64,000 bases of DNA from Lunularia cruciata (GCA_948567375.1 OX419756.1:70596552-70660551); one strand, 5' to 3'; shown: positions 36,965-46,877, numbered from the stretch's first letter. Numbers and translations are program-made. The notes: a model not told the origin generated them from the sequence alone.

Positions 36965-38830
36965 GGACAGGGTGGACAGCCCAGATCCTATGGAGCGAGT
37001 GGAGGGCCTAGTGGAGTTAGACCCTTACCCTCATTTTCGGGTCAGCAGCAGCCAGTGAGTGGTGGTGTTGCTTGTTGGACTTGTGGTGGACCTCACCATA
37101 GGAGAGAGTGTACTCAGGGCAGTGGACCTGATACCTCTGGTGCATCACAGCCAGCACAGAGGCAGTGTGAGCATTGCCACAGATTTGGTCACACTAGTGA
37201 CCGGTGTTTTGACCTACACCCGGAGTTACGGAGTGGTAGGGCTACTATGACAGGTAGTAGAGGAGCTCCAGTTCATGGAGGACGAGGTGGTAGAGGTGGT
37301 GGTAGAGGATCTACACCTAGTAGAGGTGCAGTACCTGCCCTTACTTCTGACACAGCTATGGCTACTCGGATTGAGCAGTTGGAGCAGAGATTGGCTAGTA
37401 TGGCTATTGCTCAGAGGAGATCAGATTCGGGTGCTGAGGCTTCCACCTCATATGTTGGTGATAGAGATGCTTTGGACTTCATGTGCGGAGAAGCACAGGT
37501 GGATGCATCTGCAGCAGTGACTAGGAGTGCAGTACGTGCTCCAGAGCCTAGAGGAGCATCAGTGGAGTTGGACCCACAAAGAGGAGAGGTTGGGAGACAG
37601 GTCAGACTTCCCCAGTCTTTCACGCTATTTGAGGCATTGCAGACGACATCCATGGTTCCTAGACGTCCCAGTGCAGGTGTGGTAGGTGGTGATGGAGTAC
37701 CTGATGGAGTACTTGCTAGTCAGCCACCTGCTACTACACAAACTGAGTCTAGCATGATGTTGGGGGCGGCTCAGCTGATTATGCGGCATCCTTTATTTTC
37801 AGCCAGTGACATGTTTACATTGGGAGTTGACCCAGCCCCAATGTTCCGGTTGGCTGCCACATTGTGTGAGAGTAGGGATGGTGCAGTTCCTACTACTAGA
37901 GCAGAGGTGGTTGGTAGTGGAGCTGACTTGGTTGAGGAGCATGGGATCCGTTCAGCGACCAGTGGTTTATGGCAGGCAGCAGCGGCTAGACTAGAGGAGT
38001 TGCCAGCTAGACCGGTCTTTGAGAGAGCGCGGTTTACACCTGGTGTTGTCCTATTGGATAACCAGAGGGGGATCTTTCGTTTAGTGAGACCTTCAGGGAA
38101 GGTCTATACACCACAGAGAGTCTTGTTAGACTCTGGTGCGCAGCCCCTTATGTTGGGGAGAGCTGCAGTTGTTGGTCTGGAGTTACGGAAGACCGATGTG
38201 GAGAGGTGTCCATTTCAGATCCAGACATCTCTAGGTGGTGGTTCGACACAGTACATCACACGTGGGGAGCTTGTTGTCCAGGTTCAGCCTGGTCATCCGA
38301 TTGATAGCTCAGTGGTGAGAGCTCAGGCTATTGCGACGATAGCTGAGTCATATGATGTGCTAGTTGGGGGAGCAGTGTTATACTCTATGGGTTTCAGTAT
38401 TGACTATTGGGAGGAGACAGCCTCTTATAGACCTGGTTGGCAGTCTGGTGAGGGACGGGTATGTCGCCTACCAGTACGCTTTAGTAGTGGCAGTCTTGGC
38501 TCACTACAGTCCGGGACCATGGCAGCATCAGTTTTGGCTTTCAGCGGTGCAGTTACTTGGCCTGGTGACTTGTTGGAGGGGAATGCCCATGCAGAGGATA
38601 CTCCAGTACCAGAGGAGATCACTCGGCTATGGAGTACGAGTGGGATTGTCCCATCCACCTTGGATGTTCCATTGTGGAGTTCAGAGGAGGCATTGCAGCA
38701 GCATGCAGATCAGTTGGTGCAGCAGGCTTGGAGTGGAGCCTTCATACCATCAAGGGATGAGTGTGAGGATGAGCCTCCAGAGGCAATTGCTTTGACACCT
38801 CTAGATACCACACTCATTGCTTGGCAGTAT
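36965..38830 (+). CDS. Element A nucleocapsid zinc knuckles and retropepsin
   Basis: In the same frame as gag after the TGA. Two CCHC knuckles come first: CWTCGGPHHRREC (37073-37111, a spacing variant) and CEHCHRFGHTSDRC (canonical). An Arg/Gly-rich RNA-binding stretch follows (GGRGGRGGGRG). The retropepsin-like aspartic protease lies at about 38100-38430 with the catalytic LLDSGA at 38126-38140 and the closing DVLVGGAVLYSMGFSIDY. A linker of about 130 residues then leads into the methyltransferase without a stop. The protease would cut the polyprotein into its parts. The fusion order knuckles-protease-methyltransferase is read directly from one open frame. Confidence 0.88.
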
Positions 38831-39853
38831 CCAGTAGAGGGGATATGTCTATTAGAGTTGTTTGGTGGGATCAGCACCGGACTAGCTGCGGTGTTACAGG
38901 CGGGTATCCGAGTACAGAGGTACTTGTATGTAGAGAGAGATGAGACTGCTAGGCAAGTCTCTCTACATCATGTGGCACACTTGGCCTATCGGTATCCAGA
39001 GTTATTACCGATGTCAGCAGTCAGAGGTTACCAGGAGATATTTCCCTACCAGGAGATATTTCCTTACTGGGGGCGCATGACCTAGAGAGACATGGGCCTA
39101 TTCACTTGGTGATTTCTGGATGGCCATGTCAGGGACATACACGTGCGGGCCGTGGTTTGGGTCTTCAGGATCCTCGTTCTGGTGTGTTTTGGGAGATGTT
39201 ACGGATACTACGACATCTCCAGGTTCATCAGTCTGTTTCTCCAGCTTACCTTTTGGAGAACGTTCCATTGATGGGTGATTCTTGCACTAGAGTGGTGGCG
39301 AGTACACATCAGGTCCATTCTTGGATGGGACCTGCTGTATTGTTAGATGCAGCCAGAGTGGGATCACGGGCTCATCGTCTTCGTCTTTGGTGGACGAACC
39401 TTTTACCCAGAGAGGTTCTACAGCGTAGTTATGATGGGATTCAACGACTAGACCACATTCTTGTTGATGATATCTTGGATGTTGGACGTCAGTCTCAAAC
39501 AATGGTAGTGGCTGATAGGTCACCTATGGCAGTGGTGAACCTAGTTGGACAGCCTAGAGCTGCATTTCCCACACTCATGAGTTTCCCAGGCTCTCATGCT
39601 TTTCAAGAGGGAGGACCTGGACTTGTTTGGGACTCACAGTTACAGCAGTTGGTGGAGCCCAATGCTGATGAGAGAGAGCGGGCAATGGGTTTTTGCACCG
39701 GTATTACCGTTGTTCCAGCAGTGTCAGAGGCATCCAGGTGTCAGGTGTTAGGTCAGGCTATGGACCTGAACTGTTTGACCTGGATTGTGAGCCTTGGTTT
39801 GGCAGAGCAGCGTAGGATGCGCTTGATAGGCATCACCACTCGGACACTTGTGA
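38831..39853 (+). CDS. Element A C5-cytosine DNA methyltransferase domain, DNMT3 type
   Basis: All key motifs are in order. Motif I (AdoMet binding) is LLELFGGISTG (38843-38881), followed by GIRVQRYLYVERDE. Motif IV is ISGWPCQGHTRAG with catalytic Cys codon 39127-39129. Motif VI is YLLENVPLMG (Glu codon 39256-39258). Motif VIII is SRAHRLRLWWTNL (39364-39402). Motif IX/X is NADERERAMGF and LGQAMDLNCLTWIV. The first motif, AHR-R-W-TN and ERE--MGF resemble DNMT3/DRM enzymes more than MET1 or bacterial enzymes. The frame offset is -1 between the first part (ending about 39010-39080) and the rest. DNMT3 enzymes add methyl groups to unmethylated DNA. The domain sits between protease and RT, within the polyprotein. 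Activity is inferred from intact motifs; the frame break means it needs frameshifting or is now inactive. Confidence 0.92.
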
Positions 39854-40239
39854 GCCCTATGCCTATCGAGACGATTCAGGCACATGCTGGGGGCGATGGA
39901 CCGAGTGGACATGGTATTCTTGGGACACATCCAGTAGCTACTAGGGAGAGTGGTCTACTTGGAGTCCATCTAGGTGAGCGTGGGCTACTTGGATTACACC
40001 CTTGGTCCACATGGGATGCAGCCAGAGGACGTATGGAGCTTGCAGCCAGAGTGGAGGGAGTTTTTCACACAGAGGTTGGGACCTCTAGTGGTCGGGAGCA
40101 TGACACCATTGCTCCCAAGGGCCCAGTGTAGCAGCCAGTCAGTACATCTTCCACTCCTACTACAGTTACAGAGGATACTTGGGAGCCAGATCTTGGACCC
40201 AAGCTTACTGGAGAGGAAAGACGGAGGGTTTGGAGGTTC
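39854..40239 (+). CDS. Element A linker between methyltransferase and RT, with UAG stop in readthrough context
   Basis: The same frame continues for about 90 codons of Gly/Pro/His-rich linker, with related phrases RESGLLGVHLGERG and LGLHPWSTWD, to TAG at 40129-40131. The next six bases are CAGCCA, which fit the UAG-CARYYA readthrough consensus known from plant RNA viruses. Beyond it the frame stays open through EDTWEPDLGPKLTGEERRR into RT. Copy C/D has the same TAG, followed by TAGCCA. Confidence 0.75.
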
Positions 40240-43095
40240 TTGAGGAGTCACACGAGTTGTTTTGCCTTCAGTATGAAGGATTTGGGTGCTCTGAAGGGAC
40301 ATGGTATACGGATTGAGCTGACTAGCAACACACCTGTTTTCCGACGTCCTTATCGATATAGTGAGATGGAGAGGACATTGATTCAGAGCCGGAGTAGTGA
40401 CCTTTTTGAGGCTGGTTTGGTGGAGATTTCACATGGAGAGTATGCATCAGTGACAGTGATGCCAGCCAAGAAGGATATGCATGGCAACTATACAGATAGG
40501 CGGATGTGTGGAGATTACTGTCCTATCAACCGATAGACCAGGGCTGATCGGTATGCCATGCCTACACCGGAGGAGATTTTTGATGCGATTGGGCATGCAA
40601 AGGTCTTCAGTACTTTGGATCTTCGAGCGGGATATCATCAGTTGCCGATCAGGGAGGAAGATAAGTCCAAGACAGCATTTTGGGCTATTGATCCTCACGG
40701 CAAGGATGTGTTATATCAGTGGAGATTCTTACCATTTGGGTTGAAGAATGCTCCTGCTGAGTTCCAGAGGGTCATGGATAGGATCCTAGCTGGACTGGAT
40801 TTTGCTCGGTGCTATATTGATGACATTTTGGTGTATAGCACTACTATGGAGGAGCATGAGAGACAGTTGTTGGAGGTGTTTGAGAGGTTGAGATCTCATG
40901 GATTCAAATTACATCCTGGGAAGTGTAGGTTCTTCCATGAGCAGGTTGAGTATTTGGGTCACACTATCTACCCCGGAGGACTTGGTGTTCAGCAGACCAA
41001 GGTGGAGGCTATTGCACGTATTCCTCGGCCTACGGATGTGAGCAGAGTGCGAGCATTCCTTGGGTTGGCGAACTTCTATCGCCGCTATGTTAGAGGATTT
41101 AGTGCCATTGCCAAGGCCTTGACGAAGCTGACCAAGCTTACACAGGAGTGGTGTTGGGGAGATGAGCAGGAGAGAGCTTTTGTAGAGCTCAAGGAGAGGT
41201 TGACATCTGCTCCTATTTTGAGGAGACCGATCAGGGGACGACCATTTCAGGTTCACACTGATTGGAGTATGTTGGGGCTTGGAGCGGTGCTCACCCAACA
41301 TGATGATGAGGAGAAGGAGTTTGTGGTGGCCTATGCTAGTCGCTCCAACAATTCAGTGGAGGCGAAGTATAGTTCATATGAGGGAGAGTGCTTGGCAGCA
41401 GTTTGGGTAGTAGCACATTTCCGATGTTACCTATTTGGTAACCCCTTCACTCTCATCACTGATCATCAGCCGCTGAAGTGGTTGATGGAGTCCGACAAGC
41501 TTTCAGGGAAGCTTGCACGATGGGCTCTGATTTTACAGGAGTATGATTTCACGGTTGTTCACAGACCTGGAGTGGTGAACCGTGATGCAGATGGGTTGAG
41601 TAGAAACCCATGTCCCAGCCAGCAGGATCAGACCGAAGCACGTTGGCATGGTGAGACAGATGAGGAGATGGTGCCAGGTTGGCATGCATCAGCCTTTCTG
41701 TGTATATTTGCAGAGACATTGGTGGTATCTCTCTCAGCGCATACAGGAGGAGTTATTGAGGTCACAGATCCAGAGAGTGAAGATATTGGTACAGTTCAGC
41801 GAGACATTCATGATGATGTCTTAGTGATGGACTATCTTTGCACTGGTGTTGTGGGTGGCACAGTTGGGGCCAAGGAGAGAGACCGTGTTCTTCAGCGAGC
41901 CAGACGGTTCAGATTGGAGGGTAGACACCTTTTGTGTGTATGGGAGGATGGTAGAGTGCGAGTAGTACCACTTCCATCACAGAGACCACAGTTGGTCTGT
42001 CATGCTCATGAGGAGCTAAGACATTTTGGAGTAAAGCGTACATATAGCTTACTCCAGAGTCATTATTGGTGGCGCGGTATGCAGACCGAGGTACAGCAGT
42101 TTGTTGCCAGATGTGTGGTTTGTGACCAAGTTAGAGCATCATTCAATGCTCCTACGCCACAGTTACACCCATTACCTATCATGGGATTGGGTTACCGTTG
42201 GAGTTTGGACTTCACCGGACCTTTACCACTGATTGTGAGACATCATCGGTATGTTTTGGTGATGGTGGAGCACTTCTCCAAGTGGATTGAGTTGGTGGCA
42301 CTTCCTGACAAGTCTAGTGAAGGGACAGCTTACTCGTTCCTGGATCGAGTTCTTAGTCATTTTGGTGCACCAGCTGAGGTTTTGACTGATCAGGGTACAG
42401 AGTTCTTGGGAGAGTTTCAGGTTTTGTGTGACAAGGCTTTGATTGATCATCGTACTACATCCCGAGATCACCCTGAGGCAGATGGCTTAGCAGAGAGAGT
42501 GGTTCAGACGGTGAAGAGAGGATTGCGAAAGTATGGTTTGCAGAGAGGCCACTTGGGAGATTGGGATCTCCAGTTACCTTGGTTGGCCATGGGCTATCGG
42601 TTCAGCCGGCAAGCCTCCTTAGCATCCTTCTCTCCATACTTTCTACTCTATGGACGAGATCCAGATTTACCTGCAGCCATTCGTCGAGATGCTACTGTAG
42701 TTTTGGACTTGGATGACCCTGATGTATGGATGAGCGCATGTTCTCAGCGGGCAGAGATCTTTCGGAGAGTGATGCCGATGGCCTTCAAGAACTTGGCGAT
42801 TGCTCAGCATAGAGATACTTTACGCTATGCTACCATTCGAGGAGGAGGTTATAGACCCTCGATCCATCGATTTCATCCAGGCGACTATGTATATCTACAG
42901 CAGACAGCACCGACGACACTTGATGTTTCTACAGGCCACACTATCTTGAGAGTGCGCAAGGTTTTGCCATCTGGAGTCCTTGTGTTAGAAGGACGTGATG
43001 GTGTTGTTCGGAAGGATCATGTGCGCAATTGTGCGCCATGCCACCTCCCAAACATTGATGGTACTATGGACCCAAGCTTGGCACTTGTACGTGCA
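40240..43095 (+). CDS. Element A reverse transcriptase, RNase H and integrase
   Basis: RT begins near 40300 (IELTSNTPVFRRPYRYSEME) and carries GYHQLP, LPFGLKNAPAEFQR and the catalytic YIDDILV (40813-40833). RNase H has HTDWSMLGLGAVL, YEGECLA and ITDHQPLKWL. Integrase has the H-H-C-C zinc site (HAHEELRHFG, CVVCDQV), first Asp in SLDFTGPLP, second in LTDQGTEFLG and Glu in HPEADGLAERVV. A C-terminal SH3-like stretch (FHPGDYVYLQQ, ILRVRKVLPSG) follows. I see no chromodomain. One in-frame TAG (40534-40536, INR-stop-TRADRYAMP) interrupts RT and is shared with copy C/D; the remaining 2.5 kb are open. These enzymes copy the RNA into DNA and insert it. Confidence 0.93.
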
Positions 43096-43245
43096 GGCTT
43101 GAGGTGTATGTTATGTGGCTCTTCTGGTGGAGCTGCTTCTATGTTAGTGTGTGATAGCTGTTCGAGAGGATGGCATATGGCATGTATGACTCCTCCCCTC
43201 ACGGTGGTTCCTCAGGGATAGTGGTTATGTCCTAGATGTACTTGA
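43096..43245 (+). CDS. Element A C-terminal PHD finger
   Basis: Directly after the integrase the frame reads RCMLCGSSGGAASMLVC, DSCSRGWHMAC, then MTPPLTVVPQG, a TAG (43219-43221), and WLCPRCT before TGA 43243-43245. The spacing C-x2-C, C-x2-C, H-x2-C, C-x2-C, with Trp two residues before the His and a Trp before the last Cys pair, is the C4HC3 pattern of PHD fingers. PHD fingers bind the histone H3 tail, often at lysine 4. In this position it replaces the chromodomain used by other Ty3 elements. The TAG removes the last zinc-binding pair unless it is read through. Copy C/D ends before this point. Confidence 0.85.
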
Positions 43246-43400
43246 CCTATAGCTAGTTCATTCTTTATATGGTATAGATTGCAGACATGCGACTAATGAT
43301 GGGGCTCCATAGCACCCGGCCTCCTGATCTTTGCCCATTAGAGGGTATACCATATACTTAGAATAGATGGCTATCTGGAGTTAGAGGGACCTAACCGCCA

Positions 43401-43414
43401 GCTAGGGGGGCGAT
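43401..43414 (+). other. Element A polypurine tract
   Basis: GCTAGGGGGGCGAT lies immediately before TGTGGCAC, the start of the 3' LTR. This is where second-strand synthesis is primed in LTR elements, and it fixes the true LTR start at 43415. Confidence 0.75.
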
Positions 43415-43971
43415 TGTGGCACTTTAGAGTCTATGTATGACTTATGTGTGAGTTGTGCTTTTATAGTGTATGATGTTGACAGCGATGTATGTTGTGTAGC
43501 GATGTATATACGCACGACAGCTATCACGCCATTTGTAGTTCCGCATCTAGATGCTTGGACACTGGAGTTCCAGTGATGGTAGTTAGAGTTATTCTAGCTG
43601 TTTCTCAGGGACTACTTTCCGACGGTTAGATTTTGTGTTTGGGGTACTGACTTCACGGTGGGGCCCACCGTCACTTTGCACCGTTTGCACCGTCAAGTGT
43701 GCCGTCAGCGGGACCGTTAGGGTTTCAGGGCTAGCTCGAGTCCAGGGGGTATAGTTTCGAAGTGATCTCCAGAGAGCTCACTTCTCTGATGTTGAGCCTT
43801 CGAGTTCCTGGCTATGGTGGACAGAGGCCGGCGAGCGTCACCTGGATTCTCTATGCTTGAGTGGGTGTGGCTTGACTGTAATCAGTGCCCAGTTGTTGGT
43901 AGTTTATAGAGTGACAGATCAAGTACTGATCTGAGTTGAGTTGAGTTGAGGATGTTAAGCAATCTGATTAT
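43415..43971 (+). repeat. Element A complete 3' LTR
   Basis: It starts TGTGGCACTTTAGAG right after the polypurine tract and runs to CTGATTAT. At the 5' side the matching end is TTGATTACA followed by the primer region, so the LTR is about 556 bases with TG...CA ends, the final CA being altered here. Confidence 0.82.
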
Positions 43972-44076
43972 TGTGGCACTTTAGAGTCTATGTATGACTT
44001 ATGTGTGAGTTGTGCTTTTATAGTGTATGATGTTGACAGCGATGTATGTTGTGTAGCGATGTATATACGCACGACA
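43972..44076 (+). repeat. Extra 105-bp LTR start attached beyond the 3' LTR of element A
   Basis: Identical, as read, to 43415-43519 (TGTGGCAC to CGCACGACA). It ends exactly at the TTGA target duplication. Together with the missing first 105 bases at the 5' end, it makes the insertion look like a circle with two LTRs opened inside one LTR. Confidence 0.9.
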
Positions 44077-44080
44077 TTGA

Positions 44081-45687
44081 AGAATGGGTCTTGAAGACAC
44101 CATATGCTTTAACTTCTGGAATGCTTCCTCATGCTTGGTGGTCCATTGGAAGCTTGAGTTCTTTCCCAAGAGGTCAGTCAATGGTCCAGCCACGTGAGCA
44201 TAATAGTGGATGAACCGTCGGTAAAAACTGGCCAATCCATTGAATGCTTGTACTTCGGTAGCATCCTTCGGGGTAGGCCAATCAGTAATGGCCTTGATCT
44301 TCTCTTCTTCCATCTTGATCCCCTCTGATGAGATCTTATGACCCAAGAAGGTAACCTCCTTCTGCCAAAAAGCACACTTTGACTTCTTGCAGTAAAATTT
44401 CCACTATCATAGTCGTCTTAGGACTTCTCGCACATGATTCCTATGTTCTGCCTCTGTCCTACTATAGATTAAGATATCATCTAAGAACACTACCACGGAC
44501 TGATCTAATAGTCCCTCCAACACCCGATGCATATGATCCATGAAGACTGCTGGAGCATTAGTGAGTTCGAAAGGTAGAACTCTCCACTCAAAATAAGCAT
44601 ACCTTGTGCGAAAGGCAGTCTTTTGCACATCCTCTCCTTCAATAGGAATTTGCAAATAGTTGCTACAAAGATCTAGCTTGGAAAAGTAGTGTGCTCCACT
44701 TAATTGATCAAGCAGGTCATCGATCCGAGGCAAGGGATATGCATTCTTCACGGTTTGCTTATTGAGCCAACGGTAATCAATACAAAAATGAAGTCCTCCA
44801 TCCTTCTTTGGAACAAATAGTACCGGTGCTCCCCACGGCGAGGTACTATGTCATATGAAATCCTTCTCCAACAACTCTATAAGTGTTTTTTGGAACTCCT
44901 CTAACTCCTTTGGTGAGAGCCGATAGATTGGTCTACTCATTGGAGTACTCCTTGGCAATAACTTGATCTTGAAGGGCATACCTCGATCAAAGGGTAATCC
45001 CTTTGGCAGATCATCCAGAAACACATCTGCAAACTCCTGAACTATCCGATCAACCATTGCTTGATGCGGCACCTGGCCCTCCTCAGATTGTTCTTGTGCA
45101 ATCGGCTTGATCCACACAGCAAATACAGACTTATCTTCCTCCAAAGCTTGCTCTATGGCTGCTTCATTAACAAAATTCCCTTCTTGGGACTCATCTCCCT
45201 TCCAAATTTGCTCTATGGCTACCTTCTCAACAAACTTCCCATCTTGGGACTGACTATTCTTAGGTGTCTTACTCAGAGGTGCCAGACAACCTAATTGGAA
45301 ATTCCTACCTTGGTGTTGTACTTGAATTTGACGTCGGGTCCAATCGAATTGAACCTTATGACGTTCAAGCCAAGGTAGACCCAGAATGATATCATAGTGT
45401 AGAGGTGCCACTACAAACCTCATACACTCCGAATACTCCTTCCCAATCTTGAAGGTAACAGGATGCGAGGTGCGGAATGCAGAACCTTTTCTACCATCCG
45501 CCATCATCAAACTACTTTTAATCATTGGCTTGATAGGAATACCCAATTCCTTTGCTACTTGCATAGATATGCAATTCTCTGAACTTCCAAAATCAACCAA
45601 AATCTTACAACCCCGATTAGATATCGTACCTTGCAAGTGAAGCAAACTTGCATAGGTCGAGCCTTCAATCCCATTGGAACTAATCAA
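44081..45687 (-). pseudogene. Element B retropepsin and reverse transcriptase (broken)
   Basis: On the minus strand from 45687: aspartic protease with KILVDFGSSENCIS (DFG in place of the usual DSG or DTG) and IILGLPWLERH. Then RT with [44 protein letters not shown] and the catalytic FLDDILIYS (44458-44484). The YRRF motif and the start of the RNase H region (SSFQWTTKHEEAF, SRPILQ) follow. Element A interrupts at 44080. Stops near 44845-44850 and 44404-44407 and the lost protease Ser show decay. The family copies RNA into DNA for a chromovirus. Confidence 0.9.
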
Positions 45688-45689
45688 GC

Positions 45690-46608
45690 TCCCAATAGGC
45701 GGTTTGAAATCTCCTACTGGGATTCTTTGTTTCCCTGATCATTTTGTTCCACAAACTCCATCTGGGCAACTTGTCAAGGTCGCCCATTCCTAAGTGGGCA
45801 TTCAGCAATGTGATGTCCAACTTGGCAACAATAAAAGTAACCTCCATTTTGTCATAATCTTTCTCTATCTGCTGTGCCAAGTGGTTTTTGTTGGATAACA
45901 TCAATCTCCATTGGTACCGGTTCTTCCACTCGTGGTACTAGTAAGTTTTATGTAGGTCGAGGTCAAGACCAAGTTGTCGCAACTAAGGAATCAAAACGCT
46001 CAGCCAATTGCATGGCTTCTTCTATGTTCTGTGGCTCTCGCATGGTCACCTCCAATCTGGTTCGTGACTTCAATCCTCGCACAAATCAATCCAGAACTTC
46101 ACCTTCTTGGATATCTGGAATTTGCATGATGATATTCTGAAATTGTGTGATGTAGCTTCTCACTGAGCCAATCTGCCTCAACTCCGCCAATTTATCTCGT
46201 GCAGCTCGGGTGGCATTTATAGTCTGAAATTGACTAAGCACTGCATCCTTGAATTTTGCCCATGTCAAAATTGGTGTAACAATTTGTCATTCAGCTCTTT
46301 CTACTTGGAATTGCCACCAAAGTTTTGCCATCCAACTGGCTAGAAGCCAAGAGAATTTGTTTCCGCTCGTCTTGAAGACTGGTGGCTTCAAAGTAACGTT
46401 CACAGTCAAACACAAAATTCTCCACTGTGCCTGGAAGATTCTTGCCTCCAAATACCTTGGGTTTTGGAAATCGAATGCAATCTTCTCCATCTCAAACTGG
46501 CGCTCTGTCTATTTGTTCTCGTCGTTGCTGGTCTCGTTCATCCAACAATCGAGTAAGATGCTCAATTTGTTGTTGCATTGCAAGGATAACATCCGATATT
46601 GCCGCCAT
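45690..46608 (-). pseudogene. Element B gag with zinc knuckle (broken)
   Basis: From ATG at 46606-46608 (MAAISDVILAMQQQIEHLTR) the gag continues with FPKPKVFGGKN, WQFQVERAE, TWAKFKDAVLSQFQ, GSVRSYITQFQNIIMQ and a knuckle reading YFYCCQVGHHIAEC (first Cys changed). Several in-frame TGA, TAG and TAA codons interrupt it, many where Arg or Gln codons are expected. Confidence 0.85.
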
Positions 46609-46862
46609 CGCTACTACTCTATCCCACTACCCTCAATTTATCTAGTTGATTAACACATAGATACAACACGTCCACCGTTCTCCATAAGTTACGACTGGAA
46701 GTATCAAGGGTTCCTCTGACACGGTGATCATATGTAGAAATCCTGCCCAAAGCGTGAGGTGATGAATTGTGTGAAATGATGCTTTGATAATATCTGGACA
46801 TGAAAGTTCCAATGGTTTGGCGGAAGTGGATTTGGTGGTCCATAAATCCATCCATCCCATTC

Positions 46863-46877
46863 TTGCTCTGATACCAA
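46863..46877 (-). other. Element B primer binding site (tRNA-iMet)
   Basis: On the minus strand TGGTATCAGAGCAAG follows the 5' LTR after one base or so. TGGTATCAGAGC is the standard plant initiator-methionine tRNA complement used by many Ty3 and copia elements. Confidence 0.92.

Larger units (their letters stand above)
34252..44076 (+). mobile_element. Element A: Ty3/gypsy retrotransposon carrying a DNMT3-type DNA methyltransferase and a PHD finger
   Basis: The 9,825-bp insertion lies in element B, flanked by TTGA at 34248-34251 and 44077-44080. Order: partial 5' LTR, primer site, 1.2-kb leader, gag, zinc knuckles, retropepsin, C5-methyltransferase, RT, RNase H, integrase, PHD finger, polypurine tract, complete 3' LTR, then an extra 105-bp LTR piece. 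The shared parts of its two LTRs differ at roughly ten of 450 positions by eye, so it is fairly young. The reading frame holds four in-frame stops and one -1 offset over 7.3 kb and is otherwise open. Most of these stops recur in copy C/D. Confidence 0.95.

Noticed and set aside
38425-38658. Open frames on the minus strand within element A, and plus-strand frames within C/D and B
   Set aside because: They are antisense shadows of gag-pol. Mirror images recur in each copy because the sense strand is shared.
38831-39853. Bacterial restriction-modification methyltransferase or contamination
   Set aside because: The domain is inside one frame with a Ty3 protease and RT, recurs in an older copy, and its motifs fit DNMT3 better than bacterial enzymes.
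42840-43095. Chromodomain at the end of element A
   Set aside because: The stretch after the integrase core has an SH3-like pattern but lacks the chromodomain W-G-Y and E-P motifs that are clear in element B.
43972-44076. Extra LTR piece as remnant of a second, independent insertion
   Set aside because: It is identical to 43415-43519, ends exactly at the TTGA duplication and exactly supplies the part missing from the 5' LTR; one permuted insertion explains all of this.
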